A DNA stretch of 64,000 nucleotides from Shinella pollutisoli. GTDB taxonomy: Bacteria; Pseudomonadota; Alphaproteobacteria; Rhizobiales; Rhizobiaceae. Shown in pieces: positions 36,399-46,514 of this stretch (positions are counted from its first letter, which is position 1; each line of letters opens with the position of its first letter). The position numbers were made by a program, and so were the translations under genes. Where the stretch lies: contig NZ_JANFDG010000023.1 in NCBI RefSeq assembly GCF_024609765.1, positions 27,261 through 91,260 of the forward strand, written 5' to 3'. The notes below the pieces were generated by a model. It was not told the origin of the DNA. It saw only the letters and a program-made list of their open reading frames with translations, and made no database searches.

Positions 36399-36815
36399 AT
36401 GACCGTTCTGCTTGCCCTGTGTTCGTGCGTATCGCTGTCCGTCGTGCCGGCGGCCTCGCCGGAGGATGCGATCCTGGCGGCGAGGGAGATCATCGGCCAG
36501 CAGATCCAGGCCTTCCTCAACGACGATCCCGCCACGGCCTATGCCTTCGCGTCGCCCGCGATCCGCGAGAAATTCCCGACCGAGGCGGGCTTCTTCGACA
36601 TGGTCAGGCGCCAGTACGCGCCGGTCTACCATCCCGGCAATTTCGCCTTCGGCCGCGCGAGGCAGGATGGCGGCATGATCCTGCAGGAGGTGCTGATATC
36701 CGGCCCCGACGGGAAGGACTGGACGGCGCTTTACCAGCTTCTCCGCCAGCCGGACGACAGCTACCGGATCAACGCCATGCACCTCGTGCCGGCGGCGCCC
36801 GGGCCGGACATCTGA
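36399..36815 (+). CDS. DUF4864 family secreted protein
   Basis: The 138-residue protein has a short hydrophobic N-terminus and the DUF4864 (NTF2-like) pattern: IIGQQIQAFLNDDPATAYAFASP and then an F-x-x-M-V-R-R-Q-Y motif near residue 75. The ATG at 36399 has GGAGGA eight bases upstream. It is monocistronic and convergent with tgt, ending 5 bases from it. The function is unknown. Confidence 0.82.
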   Translation: MTVLLALCSCVSLSVVPAASPEDAILAAREIIGQQIQAFLNDDPATAYAFASPAIREKFPTEAGFFDMVRRQYAPVYHPGNFAFGRARQDGGMILQEVLISGPDGKDWTALYQLLRQPDDSYRINAMHLVPAAPGPDI

Positions 36816-36819
36816 AACC

Positions 36820-37950
36820 TCAGAGCGGCGCCAGATCGCCCCTCGCCCAGGTCTCCTGCGTCTCGGCCGCGAAGTCGGCGAAGCGGCCCTCCTCGATCGC
36901 CTTGCGGATGCCGGCCATCAGGTCCTGGTAGTAGGAAAGATTGTTCCAGGTGAGCAGCATGCCGCCGAGCGACTCGTTGGCGCGGACCAGGTGGTGCAGG
37001 TAGGCGCGCGAATAATCGCGCGCGGCCGGGCAGCTCGATTCCTCGTCGAGCGGGCGCATGTCCTCGGCGTGGCGGGCGTTGCGCAGGTTGATGCGGCCGC
37101 GGCGCGTGAAGGCGAGGCCGTGGCGGCCGGAGCGGGTCGGCATCACGCAGTCGAACATGTCGATGCCGCGGGCCACCGATTTCAGGATGTCGTCCGGCGT
37201 GCCGACGCCCATCAGGTAGCGCGGCCTGTCTGCCGGCAGGTGCGGCACGGTCGTCGCGATCATGTCGAGCATGACGGCCTGCGGCTCGCCGACGGCGAGC
37301 CCGCCGATGGCGTAGCCCTTGAGGTCGAGGCCGGCGAGCGCCTGTGCCGAGCGCTCGCGCAGGCGCGCGACGTCGCCGCCCTGCACGATGCCGAACATCG
37401 CCTTGCCCGGCTGGTCGCCGAAGGCCGTCTTGCAGCGCTCCGCCCAGCGCAGCGACAGTTCCATGGCGCGCTCGATCTCGTCCGGCGAGGCCGGCAGCGC
37501 CACGCATTCGTCGAGCTGCATCTGGATGTCGCTGTCGAGCAGGCCCTGGATCTCGATCGAGCGCTCCGGCGACATGTGGTGCAGCGCGCCGTCGACATGG
37601 CTCTTGAAGGTGACGCCCTTTTCGTCGAGCTTGCGCAGCCCGGAAAGGGACATGACCTGGAAGCCGCCGGAATCGGTAAGGATCGGCCAGGGCCAGCGGA
37701 TCAGCTCGTGCAGGCCGCCGAGCCGGGCGACGCGCTCCGCGCCGGGGCGCAGCATCAGGTGATAGGTGTTGCCGAGGATGATGTCGGCGCCGAGGTCGCG
37801 CACCTGGTCGAGATACATCGCCTTGACCGTGCCGACCGTGCCGACGGGCATGAAGGCCGGCGTGCGGACCGTGCCGCGCGGCATCGACACTTCGCCGCGC
37901 CGCGCCGCGCCGTCGGTGGCCAGCAGTTTGAACTGGAAGGTCTCGGTCAT
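36820..37950 (-). CDS. tgt: Queuine tRNA-ribosyltransferase, zinc site lost
   Basis: The 376-residue enzyme exchanges guanine-34 of certain tRNAs for preQ1. It has the conserved [21 protein letters not shown] near residue 93 and the nucleophile region [12 protein letters not shown] near residue 264. Bacterial Tgt normally holds a zinc through three Cys (CxCxxC) and a His in the C-terminal third. Here that stretch is SSCPAARDY near residue 307, with one Cys, and the His equivalent reads Asn336 in LTWNNL. The metal may be absent in this lineage. It overlaps queA by 4 bases (ATGA). Confidence 0.93.
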   Translation of the reverse strand: MTETFQFKLLATDGAARRGEVSMPRGTVRTPAFMPVGTVGTVKAMYLDQVRDLGADIILGNTYHLMLRPGAERVARLGGLHELIRWPWPILTDSGGFQVMSLSGLRKLDEKGVTFKSHVDGALHHMSPERSIEIQGLLDSDIQMQLDECVALPASPDEIERAMELSLRWAERCKTAFGDQPGKAMFGIVQGGDVARLRERSAQALAGLDLKGYAIGGLAVGEPQAVMLDMIATTVPHLPADRPRYLMGVGTPDDILKSVARGIDMFDCVMPTRSGRHGLAFTRRGRINLRNARHAEDMRPLDEESSCPAARDYSRAYLHHLVRANESLGGMLLTWNNLSYYQDLMAGIRKAIEEGRFADFAAETQETWARGDLAPL

Positions 37951-39008
37951 CGGTCGTCCCGGAAAAGCAGGCTGGAATCGCCGTAGGAATAGAAGCGGTA
38001 GCCGGTTTCGATGGCATGCGCATAGGCGCCGCGCATCGTTTCCAGGCCGGAGAAGGCCGAGACGAGCATGAACAGCGTCGACTTCGGCAGGTGGAAATTG
38101 GTCATCAGCATGTCGGCGGTGCGGAAGCGGTAGCCGGGCGTGATGAAGATGCCGGTCGCCCCCGACCAGGGCCGGATCGTGCCGTCCTCGTCCGCGGCGC
38201 TCTCGAGCAGCCGCAGCGAGGTCGTGCCGACGGAGACGATGCGCCCGCCCCTCGCCCTGGCCGCGTTGAGCGCAATGGCCGTCTCGTGCGGGACGTGGCC
38301 GATCTCCTCGTGCATGATGTGGTCGGCCGTGTCCTCCGCCTTGACGGGCAGGAAGGTGCCCGCCCCCACGTGCAGCGTCACGAAATGCCGCTCGACGCCG
38401 AGCGCATCGAGCCGTTCGAAGAGCGCGTCGGTGAAATGCAGCCCCGCGGTGGGCGCGGCGACGGCGCCCTCCTCGCGGGCGTAGATCGTCTGGTAGTCGC
38501 GCCGGTCGGCCTCGTCGTCCTCGCGCTTGGAGGCGATGTAGGGCGGCAGCGGGATATGGCCGACGGCGGCGATGGCGCGGTCGAGCGCCGGACCCGCGGC
38601 ATCGAAATGCAGGGTGACCTCGCCGCCCTCGCCCTTGTCCTCGACACGGGCCGCGAGATCCTCGCCGAAGAGGATGCGGTCGCCGGCCTTGATGCGCTTG
38701 CCGGGCTTCGCGAAGGCCTTCCAGCGGTCGGCGGCGACGCGCATGTGCAGCGTGGCGGAAACCCTCTGCCCGCCCGCACCCTCCCGGCGGCGCACGCCTT
38801 CGAGCTGGGCGGGAATGACGCGCGTGTCGTTGAAGACCAGCGCGTCGCCGGGGCGAAGCAGCGACGGCAGGTCGCCGACGGTCAGGTCCTCGTAGGGCGT
38901 GTGCGCACCCGGGCGCACGACGAGCAGCCTCGCCGCCTCGCGTGGCGTCACGGGGCGCAGCGCGATGCTGTCCTCGGGAAGATCGAAATCGAAGAGGTCG
39001 ACACGCAT
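37947..39008 (-). CDS. queA: S-adenosylmethionine:tRNA ribosyltransferase-isomerase
   Basis: The 353-residue protein has the QueA landmarks [17 protein letters not shown] at the N-terminus, [13 protein letters not shown] near residue 56, [10 protein letters not shown] near residue 170 and the C-terminal [16 protein letters not shown]. It converts preQ1-tRNA to epoxyqueuosine. The stop overlaps the tgt start (ATGA), joining the two queuosine genes in one operon; the upstream DMT-type transporter ends 8 bases before its start. Confidence 0.93.
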   Translation of the reverse strand: MRVDLFDFDLPEDSIALRPVTPREAARLLVVRPGAHTPYEDLTVGDLPSLLRPGDALVFNDTRVIPAQLEGVRRREGAGGQRVSATLHMRVAADRWKAFAKPGKRIKAGDRILFGEDLAARVEDKGEGGEVTLHFDAAGPALDRAIAAVGHIPLPPYIASKREDDEADRRDYQTIYAREEGAVAAPTAGLHFTDALFERLDALGVERHFVTLHVGAGTFLPVKAEDTADHIMHEEIGHVPHETAIALNAARARGGRIVSVGTTSLRLLESAADEDGTIRPWSGATGIFITPGYRFRTADMLMTNFHLPKSTLFMLVSAFSGLETMRGAYAHAIETGYRFYSYGDSSLLFRDDR

Positions 39009-39016
39009 GGCGGGGC

Positions 39017-39466
39017 TCAGAAGACGCGGATCATCAGCGCGCCGGCGACGAGCAGCAGGGCGCCCGCGATGCGGCCGACGGAGACTTCCCGCACCGCCAT
39101 GCCGAGGAAGCCGATGCGGTCGAGCAGGATGCCGGCGAGAAGCTGGCCGGAGACGGCGAAGGCCATGACGGCGGCCGCGCCGATGCGCGGGATCAGGTAG
39201 ATCACGCTCGTCACGTAGATCGAGCCGAGCGCGCCGCCGACGACATAGGTCCAGACGGCCGGCACGCGCCAGTCGGGCGCCCTGCCCTCGAAGGCGGATG
39301 CGGCCGCCACGACGATCACCAGCAGGATCGTCCCCGCGAGGAAGGAGACGCAGGCGGCGGCGACCGGCATGCCGAGGCCGCGCCCGAGCAGCGTGTTGAT
39401 CGGCGCCTGGATCGCGATGCATGCGCCGGCCACGACGCCGAGCAACGCCCAGAGGATTGCAGCCAT
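39017..39466 (-). CDS. DMT-superfamily small membrane protein (DUF606/YdcZ-like)
   Basis: The 149-residue protein has four to five hydrophobic segments and the signature [19 protein letters not shown] near residue 18, typical of the DUF606 family (PF04657), small members of the drug/metabolite transporter superfamily. It starts after the ppiB terminator and is followed 8 bases later by queA, so it is the first gene of the queA-tgt operon. The substrate is unknown; a role in queuosine precursor movement would be only a guess. Confidence 0.82.
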   Translation of the reverse strand: MAAILWALLGVVAGACIAIQAPINTLLGRGLGMPVAAACVSFLAGTILLVIVVAAASAFEGRAPDWRVPAVWTYVVGGALGSIYVTSVIYLIPRIGAAAVMAFAVSGQLLAGILLDRIGFLGMAVREVSVGRIAGALLLVAGALMIRVF

Positions 39467-39491
39467 GTCCAAGCTCTCGTTTGAAAAGCGC

Positions 39492-39525
39492 AAACAAAAA
39501 CCGCGCCCGCCGGGGCGAGCGCGGT
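39492..39525 (-). terminator. Terminator of the coaD-cyclophilin operon
   Basis: On the minus strand ACCGCGC pairs with GCGCGGT and is followed by TTTTTG, 20 bases after the ppiB stop. Confidence 0.8.
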
Positions 39526-39544
39526 CGAAAACGCCGGTTTTCTA

Positions 39545-40060
39545 TCAGGCCGCCACGTCGGCGGCAACCTTCATCGAGACGATCGAGTCGGGATCGCGCA
39601 CGGGCTCGCCGCGCTTGATCTTGTCGACATTCTCCATGCCTTCGACGACCTGGCCCCAGACGGAGTACTGCTTGTTGAGCCAGGGGGCGTCGGTGAAGCA
39701 GATGAAGAACTGCGAATTGGCGGAGTTCGGCATCTGGCTGCGGGCCATCGAGCAGGTGCCGCGCACATGGCTCATGTTGGAGAACTCGGCCTTGAGGTCC
39801 GGCTTGTCGGAGCCGCCCATGCCGGCGCGCGCCGGGTTGAAGTGCTCGCCGCCCTGCTTGCCGAACTTGACGTCGCCGGTCTGGGCCATGAAGTCCTCGA
39901 TGACGCGATGGAAGACGACGCCGTCATAGGCGCCCTCGCGCGCCAGTTCCTTGACGCGCGCGACGTGGCCCGGCGCGAGATCCGGAAGAAGCTCTATGAC
40001 CACCCTGCCCTTCGTGGTCTCCATGATGATCGTGTTTTCCGGATCCTTGATCTCGGCCAT
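39545..40060 (-). CDS. ppiB: Cytoplasmic peptidyl-prolyl cis-trans isomerase (cyclophilin)
   Basis: The 171-residue protein lacks a signal peptide and has the cyclophilin motifs [16 protein letters not shown] near residue 48, SNSQFFI-like ANSQFFICF and a conserved [12 protein letters not shown]. It speeds proline isomerisation in the cytosol. It lies 39 bases after its secreted paralogue and ends at a terminator. Confidence 0.92.
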   Translation of the reverse strand: MAEIKDPENTIIMETTKGRVVIELLPDLAPGHVARVKELAREGAYDGVVFHRVIEDFMAQTGDVKFGKQGGEHFNPARAGMGGSDKPDLKAEFSNMSHVRGTCSMARSQMPNSANSQFFICFTDAPWLNKQYSVWGQVVEGMENVDKIKRGEPVRDPDSIVSMKVAADVAA

Positions 40061-40099
40061 GGTCTTTCTCCTGTCGCGTGAACTTTCGGATTTTCGAGA

Positions 40100-40669
40100 T
40101 TACTTGCCGACGGTGACCTTGATCATCCGGTCGGGATCGCTGACGGCGCCGTTGGCGGCATCGTCGCCGCGCTTGATCTTGTCGACGTTCTCCATGCCCT
40201 CGACCACCTTGCCGACGACCGTGTACTGGCCGTTCAGGAAGTCGCCGGGGGCGAACATGATGAAGAACTGCGAGTTGGCGGAGTTCGGGTCCTGCGCGCG
40301 CGCCATGCCGACCGTGCCGCGCTCGAAGGGCACGTCGGAGAATTCCGCCGGCAGGTCCGGCTGGCTGGAGCCGCCCGTGCCGGCGCGCTGCGGCTGGAAT
40401 CCGTCTTCCATGTCGCCGAACTCGACGTCGCCGGTCTGGGCCATGAAGCCCTCGATGACGCGGTGGAAGGCGACGTTGTCGTATTCGCCGGCGGCGGCGA
40501 GCGCCTTGATGCGCTCGACGTGCTTCGGCGCCACGTCCGGGCGCAGCTCGACGACGACCGGGCCGTCCTTCAGCTGGATGGTGAGAAAATCGCCGGACTG
40601 GGCGAAGGCCGCGCCGAGCGTGGAGGCGAGGAAGAAGGCGCCTGCGAGGGCGGTGCGGAGGATGGTCAT
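40100..40669 (-). CDS. Periplasmic peptidyl-prolyl cis-trans isomerase (cyclophilin)
   Basis: The 189-residue paralogue has a signal peptide (AFFLASTLGAAFAQ, cleavage near residue 24) and the same cyclophilin core with VAFHRVIEGFMAQTGD. It should act on periplasmic proteins. It sits between coaD and the cytoplasmic cyclophilin on one strand with 30-39 base gaps, so the three are cotranscribed. Confidence 0.92.
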   Translation of the reverse strand: MTILRTALAGAFFLASTLGAAFAQSGDFLTIQLKDGPVVVELRPDVAPKHVERIKALAAAGEYDNVAFHRVIEGFMAQTGDVEFGDMEDGFQPQRAGTGGSSQPDLPAEFSDVPFERGTVGMARAQDPNSANSQFFIMFAPGDFLNGQYTVVGKVVEGMENVDKIKRGDDAANGAVSDPDRMIKVTVGK

Positions 40670-40699
40670 GAGGGCTCCTCAGGTTTCGGGTGAACGGGC

Positions 40700-41194
40700 T
40701 CAGCCCTTGCGGCGGGCTTGCAGGGCCTCGAAGACGGGCGTCGGGACGAAGGACCGGACATCGCCGCCCATCGCCGCGATCTGCCGGACCAATGTGGCGG
40801 TAATGGGCCGCGAGGCGGTGCCGGCCGGCAGGAACACGGTCTGCACGTCGGGCGCCATCTGCTGGTTCATGCCGGCCATCTGCATCTCGTAGTCGAGGTC
40901 CGTGCCGTCGCGCAGGCCCCGGATCAGCAGGCTCGCGCCGTTTTCCCGCGCGGCATCGACGGCGAGCCTGTCGAAGGAGACGACGTCGATGTCGCCGGCG
41001 CGCGCGGGCAGCGCCTCGGCGAGCGAGCGGCGGATGAGGTCGGCGCGCTCCTCGAAGGTAAAGAGCGGCACCTTGCCGGGATGGATGCCGATCGCGACGA
41101 CCACCTTCGGCGCCACGGCCAGCGCCTGCACGAGCACGTCGACATGGCCGTTGGTGATCGGATCGAAGGAGCCCGGATAGAAGGCAATGGTCAT
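40700..41194 (-). CDS. coaD: Phosphopantetheine adenylyltransferase
   Basis: The 164-residue protein has the nucleotidyltransferase motif [14 protein letters not shown] near residue 6, the [13 protein letters not shown] region near 90 and [10 protein letters not shown] near 130. It makes dephospho-CoA in coenzyme A synthesis. It is the first gene of the coaD-cyclophilin operon and lies close to coaD-cyclophilin genes in many rhizobia. Confidence 0.94.
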   Translation of the reverse strand: MTIAFYPGSFDPITNGHVDVLVQALAVAPKVVVAIGIHPGKVPLFTFEERADLIRRSLAEALPARAGDIDVVSFDRLAVDAARENGASLLIRGLRDGTDLDYEMQMAGMNQQMAPDVQTVFLPAGTASRPITATLVRQIAAMGGDVRSFVPTPVFEALQARRKG

Positions 41195-41445
41195 CGGCTG
41201 CGTCCCGTTTGCCGCCTTGTGTCACGGACCGCCCTTTTCCGCAAGAGCGGGCGGCCGGCCACCGCGCTCTGTCCCCCGCTGCAAGAAGATGAACGCCGCA
41301 TGAACGGCCCGTTCAAGACCATTTCAGCCGCGCCATGTCTAGATGCAAGCATCGGGGGCCGGAACAAAGACCACGCTTGCGCATTGTACCGGTCGACAAC
41401 GGCAGACCAAGTATCGCGTTTCCTCAGGCTGGAAGGAAAACAACA

Positions 41446-41571
41446 ATGGCACTCGCTCTTCTCTGCATGACGATGTTCATCGTTCTCACCGCCGCGACGC
41501 TCAATGCGCTGCGCGAAGAGGCCCGTCCCGCGGCCCCGAAGGCCGCCGCCCGCGGCAAGTGGCTGCGCTGA
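41446..41571 (+). CDS. Small single-pass membrane protein (41 aa)
   Basis: A GGAAGGA ribosome site precedes the ATG. The peptide has one membrane segment (ALALLCMTMFIVLTAATL) and a basic, alanine-rich tail. It has no recognised family. The following gene, 13 bases on, is similar in size and layout, so the two may be translated together. Confidence 0.5.
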   Translation: MALALLCMTMFIVLTAATLNALREEARPAAPKAAARGKWLR

Positions 41572-41584
41572 ACGGAGAAGGCCC

Positions 41585-41731
41585 ATGGCCGCGATCACCA
41601 TTCTCGCCATGCTGTTCATCAGCATCGTCTTCACGGTCGATTTCCTGCGCGCGATCGATGAGATCCGCCGCGACCGGGCCGAGCTGAAGGCGCAGTGGCG
41701 AAAGACGAAAGCAGGCGGCTTCAGCGTCTGA
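41585..41731 (+). CDS. Small single-pass membrane protein (48 aa)
   Basis: A GGAGAAGG ribosome site precedes the ATG. One membrane segment (ITILAMLFISIVFTVDFL) is followed by an acidic-basic amphipathic helix (AIDEIRRDRAELKAQWRK). No family is recognised. It could be a small regulator or complex subunit. It ends just before three strong hairpins. Confidence 0.5.
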   Translation: MAAITILAMLFISIVFTVDFLRAIDEIRRDRAELKAQWRKTKAGGFSV

Positions 41732-41742
41732 GCATCGTTCCG

Positions 41743-41882
41743 GCCGGGCGGAAACGCCCGGCGCCGCGCGAATGCAGAGAAACGGACGCTCCCTTGCCGC
41801 CGTTCAGCGGGTAGCCTTCCCTCCGGGCTACCCGCGCCCACCGAGAAGCCGGACGGTCGTTCCCTGCCCGTCCGGCTTTTCC
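41743..41882 (+). ncRNA. Three-hairpin region, possible small RNA ending in a terminator
   Basis: Three inverted repeats follow one another: GCCGGGCG/CGCCCGGC around GAAA (41743-41762), GCGGGTAGCC/GGCTACCCGC (41807-41835) and AAGCCGGACGG/CCGTCCGGCTT (41846-41878) followed by TTTT. The last is a terminator for the small genes before it; the first two may be leader structures of a short RNA. Evidence is structure only. Confidence 0.35.
41846..41882 (+). terminator. Terminator after the small membrane protein genes
   Basis: AAGCCGGACGG pairs with CCGTCCGGCTT, followed by a T-run. Confidence 0.7.
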
Positions 41883-41977
41883 ATGTCCAGCGGCCGCCGC
41901 GCCCGTCCTTGTCATGGAACGCCGATCGTCCTATTCTCCGTCCGCTGCATTCGACGGATCCTGCGGGGGACAGGGGA

Positions 41978-42157
41978 ATGAACAACCCGAAACTGGTCGC
42001 AGTCGTGAGCGGCGTCGCCGCACTCTTCCTCGCATATTCGATTTTCGGCGCGACCGAAGCGCCCGGGACCGCCGTCAGCGCGATGAACTGGGTGTTCTTC
42101 ATCCTCGCGCTCGTCGCATGCGCCGGCTCCCTCTACAAGATTAGCCGGGGAGACTGA
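41978..42157 (+). CDS. Small two-pass membrane protein (59 aa)
   Basis: The frame starts at ATG 41978 after an AGGGG site and has two hydrophobic segments (LVAVVSGVAALFLAYSIFG and MNWVFFILALVACAGSLY). No family is recognised. It is separated from the next gene by 45 bases on the same strand. Confidence 0.5.
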   Translation: MNNPKLVAVVSGVAALFLAYSIFGATEAPGTAVSAMNWVFFILALVACAGSLYKISRGD

Positions 42158-42202
42158 GCGCGGCGCGCAATCCGGCTCCGGCATGTCCCGATGGAGGATG
42201 GA

Positions 42203-42778
42203 ATGAAGAGGCCTCTTGCATGCGGCGCCCTTGCCGTGTCCGTCCTTGCCGCAGTTCCCCTGCCCGCCGCGGCGGACGAGGAGGTGCTTCGGGCGATGTT
42301 CTCGCTGATCGCCTCGCAACCGCCGTCGCATCCGGTTCCGGGACGCATCGTCAACGGCAGCATCGTCATCGAGAACCGGTCCGGCGACGCATCCTTCGTC
42401 GGCGTGTTCGCGCCCGGGCCGGGCCTTTGCATCGTGCGCCTTCACAGCATCCGGCAATCGAAGACCGGCTGGGCCGAATCCGGGACCGTGGCGTTCGATT
42501 TCACCAAGGTCAAAAGGGTGCGTTGGCTATCGGAAACGGACGATCCCGGCTCCGCGCCCTCGCGGTCGGCGGAGGCCCAGGACGTGCGGCTCGTCGCCAT
42601 CGACGGCGAAACGCCGTGGGTCTGCCGCGACATCGTCAATCTGGCGGCGGAAAGGCCCGCATACGACTCGACCTGCTACAAGGCCTGGACGGTGTCCGTG
42701 CCGACGCCCGAGGACAGGATCGCCGCCGCCGGGGCGATCCAACGCGTCGAGAAATCCTGCGTCAGCGCGAGGCAATAG
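42203..42778 (+). CDS. Secreted hypothetical protein (191 aa)
   Basis: A GGAGG site precedes the ATG. A signal peptide (AVSVLAAVPLPAAA) is followed by a mature protein with four to five cysteines spaced to allow disulfides and a likely beta-rich domain (GSIVIENRSGDASFVGVF, later TPWVCRDIVNLA). No family is recognised. It is convergent with gyrA, ending 30 bases from its stop. Confidence 0.6.
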   Translation: MKRPLACGALAVSVLAAVPLPAAADEEVLRAMFSLIASQPPSHPVPGRIVNGSIVIENRSGDASFVGVFAPGPGLCIVRLHSIRQSKTGWAESGTVAFDFTKVKRVRWLSETDDPGSAPSRSAEAQDVRLVAIDGETPWVCRDIVNLAAERPAYDSTCYKAWTVSVPTPEDRIAAAGAIQRVEKSCVSARQ

Positions 42779-42808
42779 CCCGCCCTTGCCCCGGCAGAGG
42801 CGAGCGGC

Positions 42809-45571
42809 CTATTCCTCGGCCGCCGTCTCCTCGCCGCCGTTTTCGCCGTTCTCGCCCTCGTCATCGCCTTCCGGCTCGCTGATGCGCTCGACGGAGACTA
42901 CCTTCTCGTCCCTTGCGGTGGAGAAGATCGTGACACCCTTGGTGGCGCGGCTGGCGATGCGGATGCCGTCGACCGGCACGCGGATCAGCTGGCCGCCGTC
43001 GGAGACGAGCATGATCTGGTCCGTGTCCTCGACCGGGAAGGCGGCGACCAGTTCGCCGATCTCGCCGGTCTTCGACGTGTCGGTGGCGCGGATGCCCTTG
43101 CCGCCGCGGCCGGAGGTGCGGAAGTCGTAGGAGGACGAGCGCTTGCCGAAGCCCTTCTCCGAGACCGTCAGCACGAACTGCTCGCGCGCCTTGAGATCCT
43201 GGTAACGCTCCTCGGAGAGCTCGCCCATCTCGCCGACCTCCTCGCCGACAAGCGCGATATCGTCCTCGTCGACGCCGCTCGCGCGCCGCTCGGCCGCGGA
43301 GCGCTTGAGGTAGGCGGCGCGCTCCCACGGCTCGGCATCGACATGGCTGACGATGGTCATCGAGATGATGCGGTCGCCGGCGCCAAGCGAGATGCCGCGC
43401 ACGCCGACCGAGTTGCGGCCGGCGAAGACGCGCACGTCGTCGACCGGGAAGCGGATGCACTGGCCGAGCGCGGTCGTCAAAAGCACGTCGTCGCGCTCCG
43501 TGCAGGTCTCGACGTTGAGGATCTCGTCGCCCTCCTCTTCCAGCTTCATGGCGATCTTGCCGTTGCGGTTGACCTGCACGAAGTCGGAGAGCTTGTTGCG
43601 GCGCACGGTCCCGCGCGTCGTCGCGAACATGACGTCGAGGTTTTCCCAGGTCGTCTCGTCCTCTGGCAGCGGCAGGATCGTGGTGATGCGCTCGCCCGGC
43701 GTGAGCGGCAGCATGTTGATCAGCGCCTTGCCCTTCGACTGCGGCGTGCCGATCGGCAGGCGCCAGACCTTCTCCTTGTAGACGATGCCGCGCGAGGAGA
43801 AGAACAACACCGGCGTGTGCGTGTTGGCGACGAAGAGGCGGGTCGCGAAATCCTCGTCCTTCATGGCCATGCCGGAGCGGCCCTTGCCGCCGCGCCGCTG
43901 GGCGCGATAGGTGGCGAGCGGCACGCGCTTGACGTAGCCGGCATGCGAGACGGTGACGACCATGTCCTCGCGGGCGATCAGGTCCTCGTCGTCCATGTCC
44001 GGGCCGCCGTCGGCGATCTCGGTGCGGCGCGGCGTGCCGAACTCGTCGCGGATCGCGCCGAGCTCGTCCTTGACGATGGTCATGATGCGCAGGCGCGAGG
44101 AGAGGATGTCGAGGTAATCCTTGATCTCCTCGCCGATCTTGTTGAGTTCCTCGTCGATCTCGTCGCGGCCGAGCGCGGTGAGGCGGGCAAGCCGCAGCTC
44201 GAGGATGGCGCGGGCCTGTTCTTCCGAGAGATTGTAGGTGAGGTCCTCGTTGATGCGGTGGCGCGGATCGTCGATGAGGCGGATCAGCGCCTCGACGTCC
44301 TTCGCCGGCCAGCGGCGCTCCATCAGCTGCTCGCGTGCCGTCTGCGGGTCGGGCGCGCGGCGGATGAGGTTGATCACCTCGTCGATATTGGCGACGGCGA
44401 TGGCGAGGCCGACCAGGACGTGGGCGCGGTCGCGCGCCTTGCGCAGCAGGTACTTCGTGCGGCGGCTGACGACCTCCTCGCGGAAGGCGACGAAGGCGCG
44501 CAGCATGTCGAGCAGCGTCATCTGCTCCGGCTTGCCGCCGTTGAGCGCCACCATGTTAGCGCCGAAGGAGGTCTGCAGCGGCGTGTAGCGGTAGAGCTGG
44601 TTGAGGATGACCTCGGCGTTGGCGTCGCGCTTCAGCTCGATGACGACGCGGTAGCCCTCGCGGTCGGACTCGTCGCGGAGATCCGAGATGCCCTCGATGC
44701 GCTTCTCGCGCACCAGCTCGGCCATCTTCTCGATCATCGTCGCCTTGTTCACCTGGAACGGGATCTCGGTGATGATGATCTGCTCGCGGTCGCCGCGCAT
44801 CGGCTCGATGCGGGCGCGCCCGCGCATGATGATCGAGCCGCGGCCGGTCTCGTAGGCCTGGCGGATGCCGGCGCGGCCGAGGATCAGCGCGCCGGTGGGG
44901 AAGTCCGGCCCCGGGATGATCTGCATCAGGTCGATGAGGTCGATCGCCGGATTGTCGATCAGCGCGATGCAGCCATCGATGACCTCGGAGAGATTGTGCG
45001 GCGGGATGTTCGTCGCCATGCCGACGGCGATACCGCCCGCGCCGTTGACGAGCAGGTTCGGGAACTTCGCCGGGATGACGACCGGCTCGGAGAGCGTGCC
45101 GTCGTAGTTGTCGCGGAAGTTGACCGTCTCCTTGTCGAGGTCGTCGAGCAGCGAATGGGCGGCCTTCTCCAGCCGGCATTCCGTGTAGCGCTGCGCCGCC
45201 GGCGGGTCGCCGTCGACGGAGCCGAAATTGCCTTGGCCGTCGATGAGCGGCAGGCGGAGCGACCAGTCCTGCGCCATGCGGGCGAGCGCGTCGTAGATCG
45301 CGGCGTCGCCGTGCGGATGGTACTTACCCATCACGTCACCGGTGACGCGGGCCGACTTGACGTATTTCTTGTTCCAGTCGACGCCCATCTCGCTCATCGA
45401 GTAGAGGATACGCCGGTGCACGGGCTTGAGCCCGTCGCGCACGTCCGGGAGCGCGCGGGAGACGATCACGCTCATCGCGTAATCGAGATAGGACCGCTGC
45501 ATCTCCTCGATGATGGAAATGGGCTCAATGCCGGGAGGGTTCTTGCCGCCGGGGGTCGATTGCTCTGTCAA
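42809..45571 (-). CDS. gyrA: DNA gyrase subunit A
   Basis: The 920-residue protein has the winged-helix and tower domains and six C-terminal beta-pinwheel repeats. The active-site Tyr129 lies in AAQRYTE. The quinolone-determining region reads [12 protein letters not shown]: Ala90 stands where E. coli has Ser83 and Asp94 matches Asp87. The substitution is known in several alphaproteobacteria. A long acidic end (after about residue 900) follows the pinwheel. The start is the ATG before TEQSTPGGK, with an extended upstream region. Confidence 0.97.
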   Translation of the reverse strand: MTEQSTPGGKNPPGIEPISIIEEMQRSYLDYAMSVIVSRALPDVRDGLKPVHRRILYSMSEMGVDWNKKYVKSARVTGDVMGKYHPHGDAAIYDALARMAQDWSLRLPLIDGQGNFGSVDGDPPAAQRYTECRLEKAAHSLLDDLDKETVNFRDNYDGTLSEPVVIPAKFPNLLVNGAGGIAVGMATNIPPHNLSEVIDGCIALIDNPAIDLIDLMQIIPGPDFPTGALILGRAGIRQAYETGRGSIIMRGRARIEPMRGDREQIIITEIPFQVNKATMIEKMAELVREKRIEGISDLRDESDREGYRVVIELKRDANAEVILNQLYRYTPLQTSFGANMVALNGGKPEQMTLLDMLRAFVAFREEVVSRRTKYLLRKARDRAHVLVGLAIAVANIDEVINLIRRAPDPQTAREQLMERRWPAKDVEALIRLIDDPRHRINEDLTYNLSEEQARAILELRLARLTALGRDEIDEELNKIGEEIKDYLDILSSRLRIMTIVKDELGAIRDEFGTPRRTEIADGGPDMDDEDLIAREDMVVTVSHAGYVKRVPLATYRAQRRGGKGRSGMAMKDEDFATRLFVANTHTPVLFFSSRGIVYKEKVWRLPIGTPQSKGKALINMLPLTPGERITTILPLPEDETTWENLDVMFATTRGTVRRNKLSDFVQVNRNGKIAMKLEEEGDEILNVETCTERDDVLLTTALGQCIRFPVDDVRVFAGRNSVGVRGISLGAGDRIISMTIVSHVDAEPWERAAYLKRSAAERRASGVDEDDIALVGEEVGEMGELSEERYQDLKAREQFVLTVSEKGFGKRSSSYDFRTSGRGGKGIRATDTSKTGEIGELVAAFPVEDTDQIMLVSDGGQLIRVPVDGIRIASRATKGVTIFSTARDEKVVSVERISEPEGDDEGENGENGGEETAAEE

Positions 45572-45793
45572 TGTCAGTCACGATCTTCGTTCAGAATCAG
45601 TTGCAAATTTATAGCCTACCCCGCCTGTGAGCGCCAATTTCGCGGAGGGTTTTGAACAGGCTTTTCACGAGGAAAACCGCAGATTTGCGCATTTTCGTAG
45701 CGGTTTGCGCCCGGCCCTTCCCTTCGGCTTTGGCCTTGCCTAACAATGGCGCCACAAGGCCGGGAAAACGGCCGCAGCCGGAGGGGACGGCCG

Positions 45794-46423
45794 ATGCCCA
45801 GCATGGATCAGGTGATCAACGCGGTGACGACGCTGCTCGTCACGATCGACCCGCCGGGCCTCGCGCCGATCTTCCTCGGCCTGACGGTCGGCATGAGCCG
45901 CGCCCAGCGCAAGCAGGTGGCGCTGAGGGGCTCGATCATCGCCTTCGCGATCCTCGCCGTCTTCGCGCTGACGGGGGCCGGCGTGCTCTCGCTTCTCGGC
46001 ATATCGATCGGCGCCTTCCGCATCGCCGGCGGCCTGCTGCTCTTCTGGATCGCCTTCGAGATGATCTTCGAGCGGCGCAACGAGCGCAAGGAGAAGACCA
46101 GCGAGGTGGCGATCACCCGCGACCACATCCACAACATCGCCGTCTTCCCGCTGGCGCTGCCGCTCATCGCCGGCCCCGGCGCGATCTCGGCCACCATCCT
46201 GCTCTCCGGCTCCTTCCCGACGGCGCTGGAGCGCGGGGCGCTGATCGGCGTCATCGCGTTCTGCATCGCCATCCTGTTCCTGGCGCTCGTCATCGCCGAG
46301 CGCATCGATCGCCTCCTCGGCGTCACCGGCCGGGCGATCCTGACGCGCCTCCTCGGCGTGATCCTCGCGGCACTTGCCGTGCAGTTCGTCGTCGACGGCG
46401 TGCGCTCGGCCTTTTCCCTCTGA
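45794..46423 (+). CDS. MarC/UPF0056 family membrane protein
   Basis: The 209-residue protein has six hydrophobic segments and the family motifs DPPGLAPIFLGLT near residue 20 and LPLIAGPGAISA near residue 125. MarC proteins have no proven function; the name comes from a regulon association. I chose the ATG at 45794, with GAGGGGAC six bases upstream; an ATG at 45746 adds a 16-residue arginine-rich start. It is divergent from gyrA. Confidence 0.88.
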   Translation: MPSMDQVINAVTTLLVTIDPPGLAPIFLGLTVGMSRAQRKQVALRGSIIAFAILAVFALTGAGVLSLLGISIGAFRIAGGLLLFWIAFEMIFERRNERKEKTSEVAITRDHIHNIAVFPLALPLIAGPGAISATILLSGSFPTALERGALIGVIAFCIAILFLALVIAERIDRLLGVTGRAILTRLLGVILAALAVQFVVDGVRSAFSL

Positions 46424-46467
46424 TTTTCGGCCATTTTTCCCCGCCCCGTAGCCGTGTGCGCCATACC

Positions 46468-46479
46468 CTGATATATCAG
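46468..46479. promoter_or_regulatory. Palindromic operator upstream of the GntR gene (site 1)
   Basis: CTGATATATCAG is a perfect 12-bp palindrome, 59-70 bases upstream of the regulator start. The identical sequence occurs again 47 bases downstream (centre to centre). Confidence 0.6.
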
Positions 46480-46514
46480 CAGGCGGCATGTCGTTTTTGC
46501 GACAGGTTTGAGCA

